Shown: positions 32,548 to 42,780 of the stretch, one piece after another
Numbering within the stretch: position 1 is the stretch's first letter
How the letters are laid out: every line of letters begins with the position of its first letter
DNA from: Liopterus haemorrhoidalis
Lineage: Eukaryota; Arthropoda; Insecta; Coleoptera; Dytiscidae
NCBI GenBank assembly: GCA_963971575.1
Contig: OZ020611.1
Coordinates: 228,276,260-228,340,259 of the forward strand
Length of the DNA: 64,000 nt
Direction: 5' to 3'
Notes under the pieces: model-generated
What the model saw: only the letters and a program-made list of their open reading frames with translations
Databases searched by the model: none
Told to the model about the DNA's origin: nothing
Made by a program: the position numbers and the translations under genes

Positions 32548-33159
32548 TTTCTTATGTACCATTATTAGTCTGATCTTCTATTAGCTGATTTTTCCACCTT
32601 CCCATTACTCGCGGAACTTCGTTCTGTCCTCTATATTTTAACTACAATATCTACTTTAACTATATCTTCTTTTATCTTTTTCTTTTATTATAATTTCTCT
32701 TTTATCTAAATTTTCTTTAAATTAAACGAAAACTACATAATTTTCTTAATGGCTTCAATTAAATATTACAAATGGAACAGTTAAAATTTAATTTTACAAT
32801 ATTTACAGCGCGTATTTCTTGTTAACTAGTTTCTATTCTAATGAGTTCTAGGTTACAAATTGTAAAAAATCAAGGTTGACCGCATATTTTGTAACCTTTG
32901 TATATCATTTTGTGGCCGGACTGACATAATTTAGGTGTATAACAAACGGAATTAAATGACCGGAAAATATTAATTTAACAGTAAATATTATGGAGTATTT
33001 TTATCATGACTGTTTGACAGTGGGTTTTAAGTTAGTTTAGTAATGTTTAGAAACACGAAATTGCATCAGTCGGTTTAAGACTTTTAAGTTTGTATAATTA
33101 TTTAATTTACAAGATTTGATCAAAAAATTCCCGGAATAGGTTCATAAAACTTAATTTAA
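32548..33159. other. AT-rich noncoding DNA
   Basis: No gene or repeat structure recognised. Confidence 0.4.
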
Positions 33160-33450
33160 GAAAAAAATGATATGTATGAATTTTCGATATTTCAGAATTT
33201 CGTAGGTATCTAGTGGCAACATTTTTTACTGTAAATATTGACTCCAAAACTCGTGTCACAACCATTTTTTTTTTTTTTGTAAATATAGTTACGTCTGTCA
33301 CTTTAAATTTTCAAAATTTTCAGTTAATACCACACATGAAATTATAAATGTGTGGATCAACGAGCTGTATATGATGCCAATTTAAAATCTCTAGGTCTAG
33401 CCATTTAGTCCAGTTTCTACCGTGCATGTAGACAGACAGAGAGACGCGGT
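33160..33450 (-). mobile_element. Degenerate HINE-like remnant
   Basis: Minus-strand blocks run from CTGTCTGTCTACATGC and GGTAGAAACTGG...CTAGACCTAGAG, through TTGATCCACACAT, to a 3' end relic TACCTACGAAATTCTGAAAT at 33190-33210. Much of the body is missing. Confidence 0.5.
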
Positions 33451-33630
33451 TTTGACAGTGCAGGTTTAAGGTTTCTCTGGGCCCTAGGCTGAATATATAA
33501 GACGGGCCCCTAAAGAAAGTGATGGCAAAAAAAAGGAGGTCGAATCGGAGTGTTGACCAAAAAAGGAAATCAAATCGAAGCGGTAAGCAAAAAAGGGAAA
33601 TTTAACCAACGTGATAAGAAAAAAAAAACA

Positions 33631-33990
33631 GCCTCCTCCATGGCTCCAAAATTCCATAGGCTGAGTAGGCCCCGGCCTACGTTAAACAAGCGATCATTTT
33701 CTTGGAAGTGCTTCGTGAATGAACATTTTTTGTGGGTTTCGATTCATCTTGGAAGACCAAACAATGGATTGTTGCTTAGTTTCCGGTTCATATGAATAAA
33801 TCCAAGTTTCGTCACTTGTAACGATGTTGTATACGGATTTTCCAGTACCTAAGTTGATTTTTTTATCATTCCACACCAATCTACACGAACCTTTTTTTGA
33901 GCTTTGGTCAAATTATGCGGAATCCATCGAGAAAAAAAACAGCCTCCTTCATGGCTCCAAATATCATAGGCTAAGAAGGCCGGGGCCTAC
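33631..33990. repeat. 52-bp direct repeats flanking a mariner fragment
   Basis: ACAGCCTCCTCCATGGCTCC...CCCCGGCCTAC at 33631-33681 recurs as ACAGCCTCCTTCATGGCTCC...CGGGGCCTAC at 33938-33990. The copies have the same orientation and bracket a piece of mariner transposase that has no TIRs. Confidence 0.75.
33684..33935 (-). pseudogene. Internal mariner transposase fragment
   Basis: The minus strand reads MVWNDKKINLGTGKSVYNIV then TSDETWIYSYEPETKQQS and HEALPRK. It corresponds to the middle of the mariner family at 13927 and 30389, around the first catalytic aspartate (SDE for GDE). Neither end of the element is present. Confidence 0.75.
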
Positions 33991-34348
33991 TTGGCCTGGT
34001 GTTGCCAAATATTGTAAAAGTGTCAACTATGTCAACGAACCCAAAATATTTTGGAATTTGATGTGCTTTTGTTGTTAATTCATTGAAACCAAATGGAAAT
34101 GTATCTGAGAAATCAGGATACACGGAACAAAAATAAATAACCATTAGTAGCTCGCCTTTCTTTAAATTAGTACCTGTAACTCTGAATTAATATTCGGGGA
34201 TATGGGTGTGCTTCAGAGGGCACATAAAGCACGGCGGTCGGCATAACCTAATATAAGGTTGAGGTTACAGTGGAAGCGTGTTCGCGAAGTACACTTCGGG
34301 CATATTCACACGTATTCGAGCGAGTAGATAGGTGGTGTTTAGTTCTAA
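33991..34348. other. Noncoding DNA
   Basis: No gene or structured repeat recognised. Confidence 0.4.
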
Positions 34349-34566
34349 GGCAGCTTTCACACTAGAGCAACGCAATTCGAACAACCGACCTAACCAACTA
34401 GTTGCATTCGTCTGACTCATAAGGATTTCGTTGAAGCATTCACACATGCGCGATGTGCCAAATTCAACCAACTAGTCTGATGCAACTAGTTGGACACGAC
34501 TGGGCATGCCGGTCGCACGTGGACCAGTTTCATCAGTTTTACATTGAATTTATAATTTTATTTAAA

Positions 34567-34653
34567 ATGAACGACGAAGCGTATAGCGTGAAATTGGTAC
34601 AAGAAGTGGAGAATCTTCCGGTGTTGTACAATTTTACCTTAATTTTACCTTAG
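34567..34653 (+). pseudogene. N-terminal stub of a Harbinger MADF/Myb-like partner protein
   Basis: MNDEAYSVKLVQEVENLPVL then YNFTLILP-stop. The LVQEVE-.PVLY- pattern is the start of a MADF-type (Myb/SANT-like) domain. Harbinger elements encode such a DNA-binding partner that helps the transposase enter the nucleus and bind the ends. Only about 25 residues survive before the deletion point. Confidence 0.6.
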
Positions 34654-35007
34654 CGTTATTAAAAGAGTTTCTTCTACACGAATACACCTCCTAAATTTGG
34701 TATCAACTTTTCTTATTGACGGAGCCACCATTTCAAGCAGTTCTAAGAAGGTTGCTGGACTCATCCTGTACATAGGTTTAAATTTAACTGGATCTCGTAG
34801 TTCCTTTGCAGCCACAAATAGTCTCCGTTTAAATTTTTTTACAAAATATGGGTGAACCCAATGACGTCTTTTCTTTTTTTTTCTTAAATACCACCACAAC
34901 ATTGTAATATCGTCGTCTTCTTCTGAAGATTCCATTGTGACTGATTGCGATAAATGTGAAAACGTTTGTATGCAACGATTGCGTACAACTGGTTGCATAC
35001 AACTCAT
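34645..35007 (-). pseudogene. N-terminal part of PIF/Harbinger transposase
   Basis: The 120-residue frame carries an acidic N-terminus (SSEEDDD), RRHWVHPYFVKKFKRRLFVA, AKELRDPVKFKPMYRMSPAT, FLELLEMVAPSIRKVDT and IRVEETLLITLR. These are the conserved steps before the DDE domain in PIF/Harbinger transposases (WVHP, F...-RM....F..LL..V.P.I, I...E.L..TLR). The frame is intact up to LITLR, where the deletion joins it to the MADF stub. No catalytic residue remains. Confidence 0.85.
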
Positions 35008-35295
35008 AGCATGCGTTGCGTTGCTCTAGTGTGAAAGCTGCCTAAAGTAAACTATTACAAAAGGAATTCTAACGTCCAAGCTAGATTACATGAACTTACG
35101 TTATTATCTCTTGAGCATAAAGATGCTGAAACATGAATATTAAAGAACTTATTAATGACATTGCTAATGCAAAAGCCAGAAGGAAGCAATTTTAATTTTA
35201 TAGTAGTTTTTATTCTAATTTTTATCTTATCTTACTTTTGAGTATTATTTACTAATTTATTTATTTATTTATTGTAAAGTAAATACATCATTCAA

Positions 35296-35490
35296 GGAGG
35301 GATCCCTTAAGGAGCGCGCAGAAGAGGAAGACCTATACTTACCTTGCAAAGGTCCAGTTCTCAAAAAAATGGATGGACGGGAAAATCTTGGCCGGAAATT
35401 AAGGCCCTTACAAAGATTAGAACCAGATGGCAATGCTTCGTAGAGGCTCTTTGCTCCACTTAGGAGCTACAGGAAATTATAAATAAATAC
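35296..35490 (+). pseudogene. LINE C-terminal remnant
   Basis: One frame reads GKSWPEIKALTKIRTRWQCF then VEALCST-stop-ELQEIINKY. W-EIK-.A..R.RW..FV-ALCS is a C-terminal pattern of several insect non-LTR polyproteins, recalled from memory. The piece ends in AAATTATAAATAAATAC, possibly its 3' tail. Confidence 0.45.
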
Positions 35491-35728
35491 ATCAACTTTT
35501 TACATATATACAGTATACATATATCGTTTATAACGACATCTGATATAACGACATATCGGTTTATGCGACAAAATATCAAATTCCCGGCCAGAAATATAAC
35601 TTTTTATACGTAAGACATATCGCTTATAACGACATCGGCGATATTACGGTGAAATTAATATAACGATGAAAAATGGCTTGAAATTTGGGTCAAATTATCT
35701 TTTATAACGACGGATCACTACTGCCTAA

Positions 35729-36232
35729 TGCTTCGTTCAGAACCTCCAAATTATAAATTAGAATTAACGTGAAATTAGTACTTAACATAAAATTTGTACG
35801 TAGAAATTAAGCAGCATTCACAATAAAAATTAAGAAATTAAACCCCTGACAGATATTATCATCGATTTCTACTTTATCGATAGATATTTGGCAGCTGTTT
35901 ACATTTGCTAATGAGTTTTTGAGTGTTTCATAGTTCTGAAAAGAATTAAAATAGAGGAAAAATTTATATTTATACTCATAGAAAACATAAATATGTGGAT
36001 AGAAGCAAAAAAAATGGTAATAGAAATTTTTAGGTTGACAAGTGCTTACAGCGCATGCGTCAATTATAAATTAACGTAAGGTTTTGAAGTCTACAAACAT
36101 CTAATTTTAATTTATAAGCATAAGTATTAATTTTGAAGGTTGTGAACGAATGTACAGTTACGTGTAACAAACATTTACGTTAATTCTAAGTACTAATTCT
36201 AATTCCTAATTTCGAGGTTCTGAACGCAGCAT
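35729..36232. mobile_element. 504-bp Harbinger-type MITE, TSD TAA
   Basis: Ends TGCTTCGTTCAGAACCTCC and (inverted) TGCTGCGTTCAGAACCTCG, flanked by TAA at 35726-35728 and 36233-36235. The same family is at 43418-45310 and 43498-44569. Confidence 0.85.
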
Positions 36233-36270
36233 AACGCGAATACGCCGAGGACGTACCGAATTGGCTAGGA

Positions 36271-36506
36271 CAGAGGTTGGCAACACGGCGCCTCGGTGAG
36301 ATATTTAGGCGCCTTCGCTATCGAGACACACACATACTGAGCCCAATATCCACATCGCATCTATTGGTGATTCGACTTGAGCGATCAGCGCTAGATTAAA
36401 CGACCTTGCGAACCACGAGTTTTTACATATTTTACGTTTTTATGCGCCCTCAATAACATTTGAATTTATATTGCGCCCTTTTTTACAAAAAGGTTGCCGA
36501 CTCCTG
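36271..36506. mobile_element. 236-bp hAT-type MITE, 8-bp TSD
   Basis: Ends CAGAGGTTGGCAAC and (inverted) CAGGAGTCGGCAAC. Flanks GGCTAGGA (36263-36270) and GGCTAGGG (36507-36514) differ at one base. Confidence 0.82.
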
Positions 36507-36571
36507 GGCTAGGGAAATTGCCGACTTAAAAAAAGGCAAGGCGAAACGCGACAGATAAACATATTCTTTCA

Positions 36572-36757
36572 GTGTTTAACTACGAGTTAAAGGTACGTCA
36601 TCGACGTCGATATGGCAAACCGAAAAGCATTAATGTATATTTTTCAAATATTGATGAAGAACTCGAAACGGAGGAGAATATGACGGAAGATGAAATTTTA
36701 GTTGGGTCAGATCCTAATTTGGAATCAGAAATAAACAACGACGAAGTGGAAATGTAA
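36572..36757 (+). CDS. Unknown acidic open frame inside the pogo-like shell
   Basis: A 61-residue frame: a basic start (KVRHRRRYGKP) and a strongly acidic end (DEELETEENMTEDEILVGSD). The composition is less AT-driven than in nearby random frames, and it lies between the presumed pogo-like ends, so it may be a transposase tail or unrelated. No catalytic or DNA-binding motif was recognised. Downstream to 36950 one frame continues with charged residues (VETENLKEAKTDFALLYLEK), interrupted by stops. It could equally be a chance frame. Confidence 0.25.
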   Translation: MFNYELKVRHRRRYGKPKSINVYFSNIDEELETEENMTEDEILVGSDPNLESEINNDEVEM

Positions 36758-37164
36758 GGCACTACTGAGTTCCAAACTACCTACTATAAAGGATTTATTT
36801 TTTCAGCAGTTGAAACTGAAAATTTAAAAGAGGCTAAAACAGATTTTGCATTGCTATATTTGGAAAAGATTATTGAAAAAAACTTTTCAGAAAACCAAAA
36901 ATCACAAAAACAAGCCAAAATGACTTTAATAAATTTAAATATTGTCACAATTATGATATAATTGTATGCTAATGTCCCAATTCCTTGAGCGGCCTTTAGG
37001 TGGTGTAGGTCGCGGTTGCCGACTTGCGGTTTTGGGAATTAAAGAATGTGCAGAGTGTTGCATGTTTGTCAACATAAGTTTTGAACTACTTTTTAATGTG
37101 TTGATAAACATTATTCAACTGTGCCGACTATGGTCTTTAATTGCTGCCAACAATTACACAAATG

Positions 37165-37996
37165 AATAATGTTTCCAAAACAATTGAGGTAGGATCTGAC
37201 GTCATAGTGTCCTGGTTAACAGTTATAAAATGGTCTTAGGGAATAGAGTCGTGAGTCAGTGATTCATTGAGTCAGTCATTGAAGTAGTCAGTTATTCAGT
37301 AGTTATTCATTCGATCATTTTTGTGAGCACGCTACCCAAGGACCAGCCCAGCTGTTCAAGTCACCAACCCGAGATGTGAGTGCCGTCTACAGGGCTTCTC
37401 CACGTGTCCGCATCGTGCGGATACCTGGGGTGGTTCGACCGATTCTGGAGAAGCCGGGGCAAGAACGGGACTTACATCAGCTACTACAGTCTGTTCCAAA
37501 CGGTTAAGCGGAACTAAATGGGAATTTCGTTCTTTTAGGTTGTCACGAGAAGGGACCTTGCTTGGGTAATTTCATTTTTCACGTTGAAATGTCAAAATTT
37601 AAAATTCCAACAATGAAACCATGGAAACGAATGACATATGTCATTTTTTTACGTATTTTAATGACAAAAAAATAAATAAATGGGAAATTTGTATTAAGAA
37701 TGACACAAAAAATCATAATATAAAGAAAATTACATTTTAATATGATATTAACCTTAACCAAAAAATGTTTATTGTAAGTATGATTTACAAAGCTTAAACA
37801 AAACGGTCGAAAAGTATGATTTAAACGATGAAAGTAACTAGATTGCCAAATCTAGTTCCGCCTAACCGTTTGAAACAGACTGTAACAGACAACACCAGCA
37901 GCCATACTGACAGTTATTTGTATTATGATGTAAAATTATTATTATATAATAAATTTTGTAGAAAAGACGTCCGTTCTTGAATCCACCCCGTGACAA
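37165..37996 (+). mobile_element. LTR of a retrotransposon (start approximate), split by a MITE
   Basis: A TATAAAA at 37224-37230, GTCAGT-rich leader, AATAAA at 37948-37953 and a terminal ...CCACCCCGTGACA are followed 4 nt later by a primer-binding site. This is the U3-R-U5 layout of an LTR. The 5' boundary is uncertain. The 396-bp MITE at 37487 is an insertion. No gag or pol follows, and no second LTR was seen. Confidence 0.5.
37487..37882. mobile_element. ~400-bp TA-inserting MITE, copy 2
   Basis: Ends CAGTCTGTTCCAAACGGTTA and inverted CAGTCTGTTTCAAACGGTTA, flanked by TA (37485-37486, 37883-37884). Strongly similar to 19560-19966. Confidence 0.88.
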
Positions 37997-37999
37997 GTA

Positions 38000-38018
38000 T
38001 GGTGGAGGCGCCGGGTAT
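38000..38018 (+). other. Retrotransposon primer-binding site, tRNA-Ala type
   Basis: TGGTGGAGGCGCCGGGTAT is complementary, with about two mismatches, to the 3' end of insect tRNA-Ala (from memory ...CCGGCATCTCCA plus CCA). Its position just after a CA-ending LTR supports reverse-transcription priming. Confidence 0.55.
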
Positions 38019-38351
38019 ATTATATTTGTTGCTTAAGCTTCTTGCACTCATGTAAATGTACTCTTTTCTAACATAAATAAAATGTACATATTTTTCAACA
38101 TTGTATTTATAGTATTTGGATGTAGCGATCTACGGTTATAACGACCGAATTTCATTAGTCTCTTCAACGTCGTCATAAACGATATTCACTATATTTTTAT
38201 AAGCAATATATTTTTTGTCGGCTGGAGACACAGAGGCCCTTCAGCTACACTTGGTTAAGGGCCCAAAATTTCTAGCTATGCCACTGAATCTGAAAGTGTG
38301 CCATGAACTCGAAAGTTTGAACACCACTAATCATAAAACTGACAGCAGTAA

Positions 38352-39019
38352 TACAATGTTCCGTAACTGCACACCTAACTACCGTGATCGCGGTTGCTGT
38401 AAAGTCGTGGTAAGTTGTGGTTACCCAGTGGTTACCTGAAAACAAGTTTTAGTTACGAAACGGTAGTCACACTTCACAGTTGATAAAACAGACAACTGAA
38501 CTGTCATTTTATGGACATTATAGGTTATAGATATTCTCTTACAAACTTATTAATAAAAATATTTGTTTTATTAGTACTTGTTTACAATGGCACATTATAT
38601 AAGAACATATATGATTTTTCCCGATATTATTTTTCACGACATCGATCAATATTACTAAAAATCAGTTACTTACACTCATTCTTACTGTTTTAATTATAGA
38701 CTATAGTGAAATAATATTATAATTTACTACTTGCACTACAAAGAAACGATTAATTCCCTTCACTTAACTCTCGCCTTATTGTAATTGTTTTGAAATTCCC
38801 GCTTTTTGTAGTTTACATTTGATCTGAAGTTTGTAGTGGGAGGAAATAACCACACTAACCGCGATATTTCCACGGTTAGTTTGGTTACAAAAAAGTAACC
38901 AAAATTTTCAGTAACCGCGTTCCGAAACTTAACAATTTTCCTGAAAAGGTTAATGTCGTACACTTTCGGAACGGGAAACTTCAACCGCGGTTACTTTCGT
39001 CGAGTAATGGAACATTGTA
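38352..39019. mobile_element. 668-bp MITE, TSD TAA
   Basis: Ends TACAATGTTCC and GGAACATTGTA, flanked by TAA at 38349-38351 and 39020-39022. CCGCGGTT/AACCGCG motifs are repeated inside both ends. Fits PIF/Harbinger. Confidence 0.78.
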
Positions 39020-40079
39020 TAAATGTAAAGTTTCCAAAATTTTATTTCTTCTATGAAACAACATAAAATAAATTTAATTAGAAATTCCCAAAACCTATAA
39101 AAGATAAAATTGTTTACCTTTTGTCGTCAATTTTTGTTTCTAACCTAATTTACAACGACATATTTATGTGTGAAATATTTTTGAACCTACCGACGCGCAA
39201 AAGATAAAAGGATGATAATAAACAGGACAAACAAAAATAGAATAATTGAAAATAAACCGAAGCTTTCAGGGTTAGACGGACTGGAGCCAAGCTTTGGAAG
39301 TTTTAGAGACGACGACGTTATTATAATGATGTCTTTTGTTGATTACGTAAACAAAGAGTTTTGATCTGATAGTCCTGTTGACTAGGTAAGGGTAGCGATA
39401 AGTATATACGGAAATCTGAGGAAAAAAAGAAATACTGGAGATACAAAATATATGGGTCGGAATAAAAACTGATTTATTGGAATTTCTTTAAGAGAGTTTT
39501 TCTTTGGAAGTTCGGAGTCTTCCTTCTTTTTTATTATAATTATGTTTTAAAAATAACAGATTCTCTAAAATTCAAATTGCATAGTTTTTGTAGAACTATT
39601 TTTGTAAAACAAATTACGTAATATTTTTTTACAAAATTACTTTTCAATTCCTGATTGATAAAGTTCTTTCACGATAACTATGAAATGAGGTAGTAGTTGA
39701 TAAATTTGCTGCGTTGCCAGTTATTTGTTTACAAGGTTCAAAATAGTTAGGTTGTATTCAATCAGTAAGGAGCAGTAGTCGTAAAATCAGCTGTACAAGG
39801 GTATACTGTACATATATCGGAAAAACCGAAGGGTATACGGTCTCGATATCCTCGTTTAACGCATCGAAATTTTAAAAAACATAGGGTATACGCTAGGGTA
39901 AACAAAGCAGAAGGTAAACGCCGTATACCATCGTATACCTTCCACTACAGCTCTGGTAACGAGTCTTATGTGAATTATGATAAATATTTTATTTTTGGAA
40001 TAAAAAAAATTGAATATTTTTATTTCGAATTTATTTTACTTCCATTTACCATATACCTAATATTTTAATTTAATAACTA
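39020..40079. other. Noncoding DNA
   Basis: No gene found. 39805-39945 is rich in GGGTATAC and its complement, with AGCTGTAC...GTATAC facing GTATACC...CTACAGCT, suggesting a small palindromic MITE without a clear TSD. Confidence 0.4.
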
Positions 40080-40081
40080 TA

Positions 40082-40739
40082 CCCAGCAAACATTCAACAA
40101 TCGGCCGAATGCCGGAAAACTGCTTTTTCTGATGGTAAATTGCTGGCACTAAAAGTTTGTGCAACGCCACTATTAATAATATACTTCACATTTGTATTTC
40201 TCACTCCTCCTATACGAAGTACTTTACCAGCATTTTATGAGCACTCCGTATTTTTGTTAATATGTTACATTTTACTTTTGTTTCACCATCGTTGAATATA
40301 TTTATTCAACAAATAAAGTTGACAATATCGCATCATTCTATTGACATCAACGTTAATTTCTTCATTAATAGTTTAAAACCGATGCGATATTGTCAACTTT
40401 ATTTGTTAAATAAATTTATTCAACGGTGGTGAAATGGCCAAATGAGTATTTATTTTGCACCTAACCATTAATTTATTTTAATACTGGGTAAGTATAAGGT
40501 AAATATACATATGTTACATTTGAAATACTAGAGAGCGGGTATAATATAAGCACTGGTCCGTCAGAAATAAATCTTGCAACTAATGCGATTATTTTGTACT
40601 TTACCGCTGCAGGGCCGGCAATTGATACATCAATGGGCCAGCTAACGGCCACGGGCATACCGGGGTACTGGCCCATTACTTTCAATGCCGGGGAGTATGT
40701 GCTTCAACAGTACTGGCCCGTATAAAAATGTTTGCTAGG
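40082..40739. mobile_element. 658-bp TA-type MITE enclosing a foldback
   Basis: Ends CCCAGCAAACATT and (inverted) CCTAGCAAACATT, flanked by TA (40080-40081, 40740-40741). GC-rich blocks (GGCCGAATGCCGG; ATACCGGGGTACTGGCC) lie inside each end. Confidence 0.72.
40281..40434. repeat. 154-bp foldback with 54-bp near-perfect arms
   Basis: Arms 40281-40334 and 40381-40434 are inverted copies with three mismatches, around a 46-nt loop. The arms include TTATTCAACAAATAAAGTTG and GACAATATCGCATC. Probably a separate MITE inserted in the larger one. Confidence 0.88.
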
Positions 40740-40799
40740 TAATATATGTAAAATAATTATATAATACTTTAAACTTTTGTAAAATCATTTTAAAAATTA

Positions 40800-41564
40800 A
40801 AATGTTGCAAAATTAAAAAATTTATGTGAAGTGTGAATTTTCACACATTGTAGGGTTTCGCAGGTATATAAAAAGTGAAGTCGGCATGCTGAGTGTGTAG
40901 GACAAATTTTGCTTTGTAGTAATCACGGCAAAATTACGATATTTTTAAAATAATTTATCGTCTGTTATCTAAGAGCTTTAAAATCAAATTTTATGTTAAA
41001 ATATTTTTTTGTTAATTTTAATTCGAGTACATAATACCATTATTTAGGTTTCTAAATGTATGCAGTATTTTTTATATTACAAGGTTCATTAAGATTTTGA
41101 AAATTGCGCCTATGGCGTCCATTGGTTGTTTTGTCATATGCTCCACCCCTCTGATTTCGTATACATGACTCATAGATTGAAAATATAATTCCAACAATTC
41201 CAACTGGTTATTAAATTTACGCTCTTAAAAATTAAATGCAACATTTGCCAAAATATAACTAGAATTTTGACAAAATAATTTAAACAAAATAAAAATGAAA
41301 AAATAATTAAAATTGTCATCTTTGCCCGGGAGCGAACCCTAGTTTGTTGCGTAGCAAGCGAGAAAAATAACCATTAGACCAGGATCCGCCTTCTAGTATA
41401 GTGTGTTACATAATTATAACTTTTGTACATCGTCAACCAAAAAACACAAAAAACGCGTTGTTTTCCGAAAACATCTGATCAAAAATTCCTGTCGTACTAT
41501 TCCGGTTCACACCAATGTACATTACTTAGAATTTTTTCAGATTTTTTAAACCATCTGGGCTGCC

Positions 41565-41603
<39 letters not shown>

Positions 41604-41760
41604 TCGGTAAAAATTGTAGCAAACGGTAAACCTAGATTGTTGAAATTTGGCATGCTTATACAACTCTTTAACCCGCACATAGGAAAAATACTAAAACATG
41701 TAAAAAAAATATCCCCCTAAAAATATAAACAAATATGTGCTCATCGAAAAAAAAAATGTT
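40800..41760. mobile_element. HINE/DINE-1-like element, copy E, rearranged
   Basis: 40800-41562 is a minus-strand HINE 3' half: hairpin, sub-terminal motif AGGGTTTCGCAGGTAT, body, tRNA-like cassette with B box GGTTCGCTCCC (41328-41338, rc) and A box TGGTCTAATGGT (41370-41381, rc), and upstream body ending near CCATCTGGGCTG. At 41563 it switches to the plus strand: (GTCT)n, TTCGGTAAAAATTG and the body to about 41760. The 5' half is thus inverted relative to the 3' half. Confidence 0.75.
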
Positions 41761-42715
41761 TCCATAATAGCTACTTTATGTTCACATTATTTACTATAAT
41801 TGTTTTTAAATAGTTATCATTTTCCCGTTATGGAGAATGGTAGTCTTATGACCTTATAAAAAATAACATTAACAATTGTAAGAATTAATAAAAACTGCAA
41901 TTGTAAAATTTCTATTTTCTGCACGTTACAAAGCGGAAAAAGAAAATTATACATAATAACAACACTATCAATAATGTAACCAATAATTGTCCCCACACAT
42001 GACATTATCTACAGAATAGTTATAAAATTAAACTAATAGATATATTTTTACACATTTCAGGATTTCCCAAATATCTAATAAGTGATAGCAACTAGTGCTG
42101 GAATAGTATATTCTGTAACAAGGTTGGAATGAGAAAATTCGATGCGAGTGGAACATTCCGAGCGCGAGCCGCAGGCGAGCGTGAGGAACCACGAGCATCG
42201 AATTTTCTCTTCCAACCGAGTCACAGACCCTACTTTCTCCACGACCACGAGTAGGAAAAAAAAAATTAAGAAATAATTATTTTAATAAACATTTTATCTT
42301 AACACATAATTTATATTACATAACAAATTAATCAATTAATTAAACTATTTTTTTTATTTATTATTTGTTTAATTTTAATTTAATTTGTCGCACATCGGCC
42401 ACTATTTTAGGTTAGGAAGTTATGTTGCATTTATTTAATGTAAACGTTGCATATATCTTAATCTAACAAAAGACAACAAGTATGGAATAGTTATTCCACA
42501 ACAAGTGATGGAATGATATACACGCAAAATGCATAAGAAGATAAGTGCTTTAGAATAACATTCCAACTCTTGTGTTAGAATATTAACTTTCTGTAGTCAA
42601 AATTGGTTTTAGAATTGGTAAATTCTATAGTGGTCGTGGAGAAAATAACTGGTTTTTCGTAATTTTCAAGTAATACGGTTCCGGGTACTCGGTTTCATAT
42701 TACCGAATAACGTTT
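41761..42715. other. Noncoding DNA with an inverted-repeat element
   Basis: TACTTTCTCCACGACCACGAG at about 42233 is inverted at 42632-42652 (GTGGTCGTGGAGAAAATA). A GC-rich GAGCGCGAGCCGCAGGCGAG lies at 42157-42180. GGAATAGT motifs occur at both ends, so 42085-42660 is probably a MITE. 42045-42090 is an inverted HINE 3' relic. Confidence 0.45.
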
Positions 42716-42780
42716 TTAGGGTTTTGTAGGTATGACCAAAAAACCCTTATACTGTCATTTTGTCGTCTGTCCGAAAGAAT
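42716..42780 (+). mobile_element. HINE 5' end fragment
   Basis: TTTTTAGGGTTTTGTAGG, then TATGACCAAAAAACCC and TCATTTTGTCGTCTGTC, cut off right after the start of the GTCT core. Confidence 0.8.

Larger units (their letters stand above)
34349..35042. mobile_element. Deleted PIF/Harbinger element, TSD TAA, with two gene stubs
   Basis: TIRs GGCAGCTTTCACACTAGAGC (inverted at the right end, ...GCTCTAGTGTGAAAGCTGCC) are flanked by TAA at 34346-34348 and 35043-35045. Inside, a plus-strand stub from the left and a minus-strand stub from the right converge and meet near 34645-34653. An ancestral Harbinger with convergent genes seems to have lost both 3' halves in one internal deletion. Confidence 0.88.
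35511..38191 (+). mobile_element. Probable pogo-like element shell with nested insertions
   Basis: The left end CAGTATACATATATCG and the right end, inverted as TAGTGAATATCGTTTATGAC, share ATATCGTTTATRACGAC and lie beside TA (35509-35510, 38192-38193). Repeated TATAACGAC motifs occur just inside both ends. Inside are a Harbinger MITE, a hAT MITE, an LTR and a TA MITE. Without them roughly 1.1 kb remains. No diagnostic pogo transposase motif was found, so the superfamily is tentative. Confidence 0.4.
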
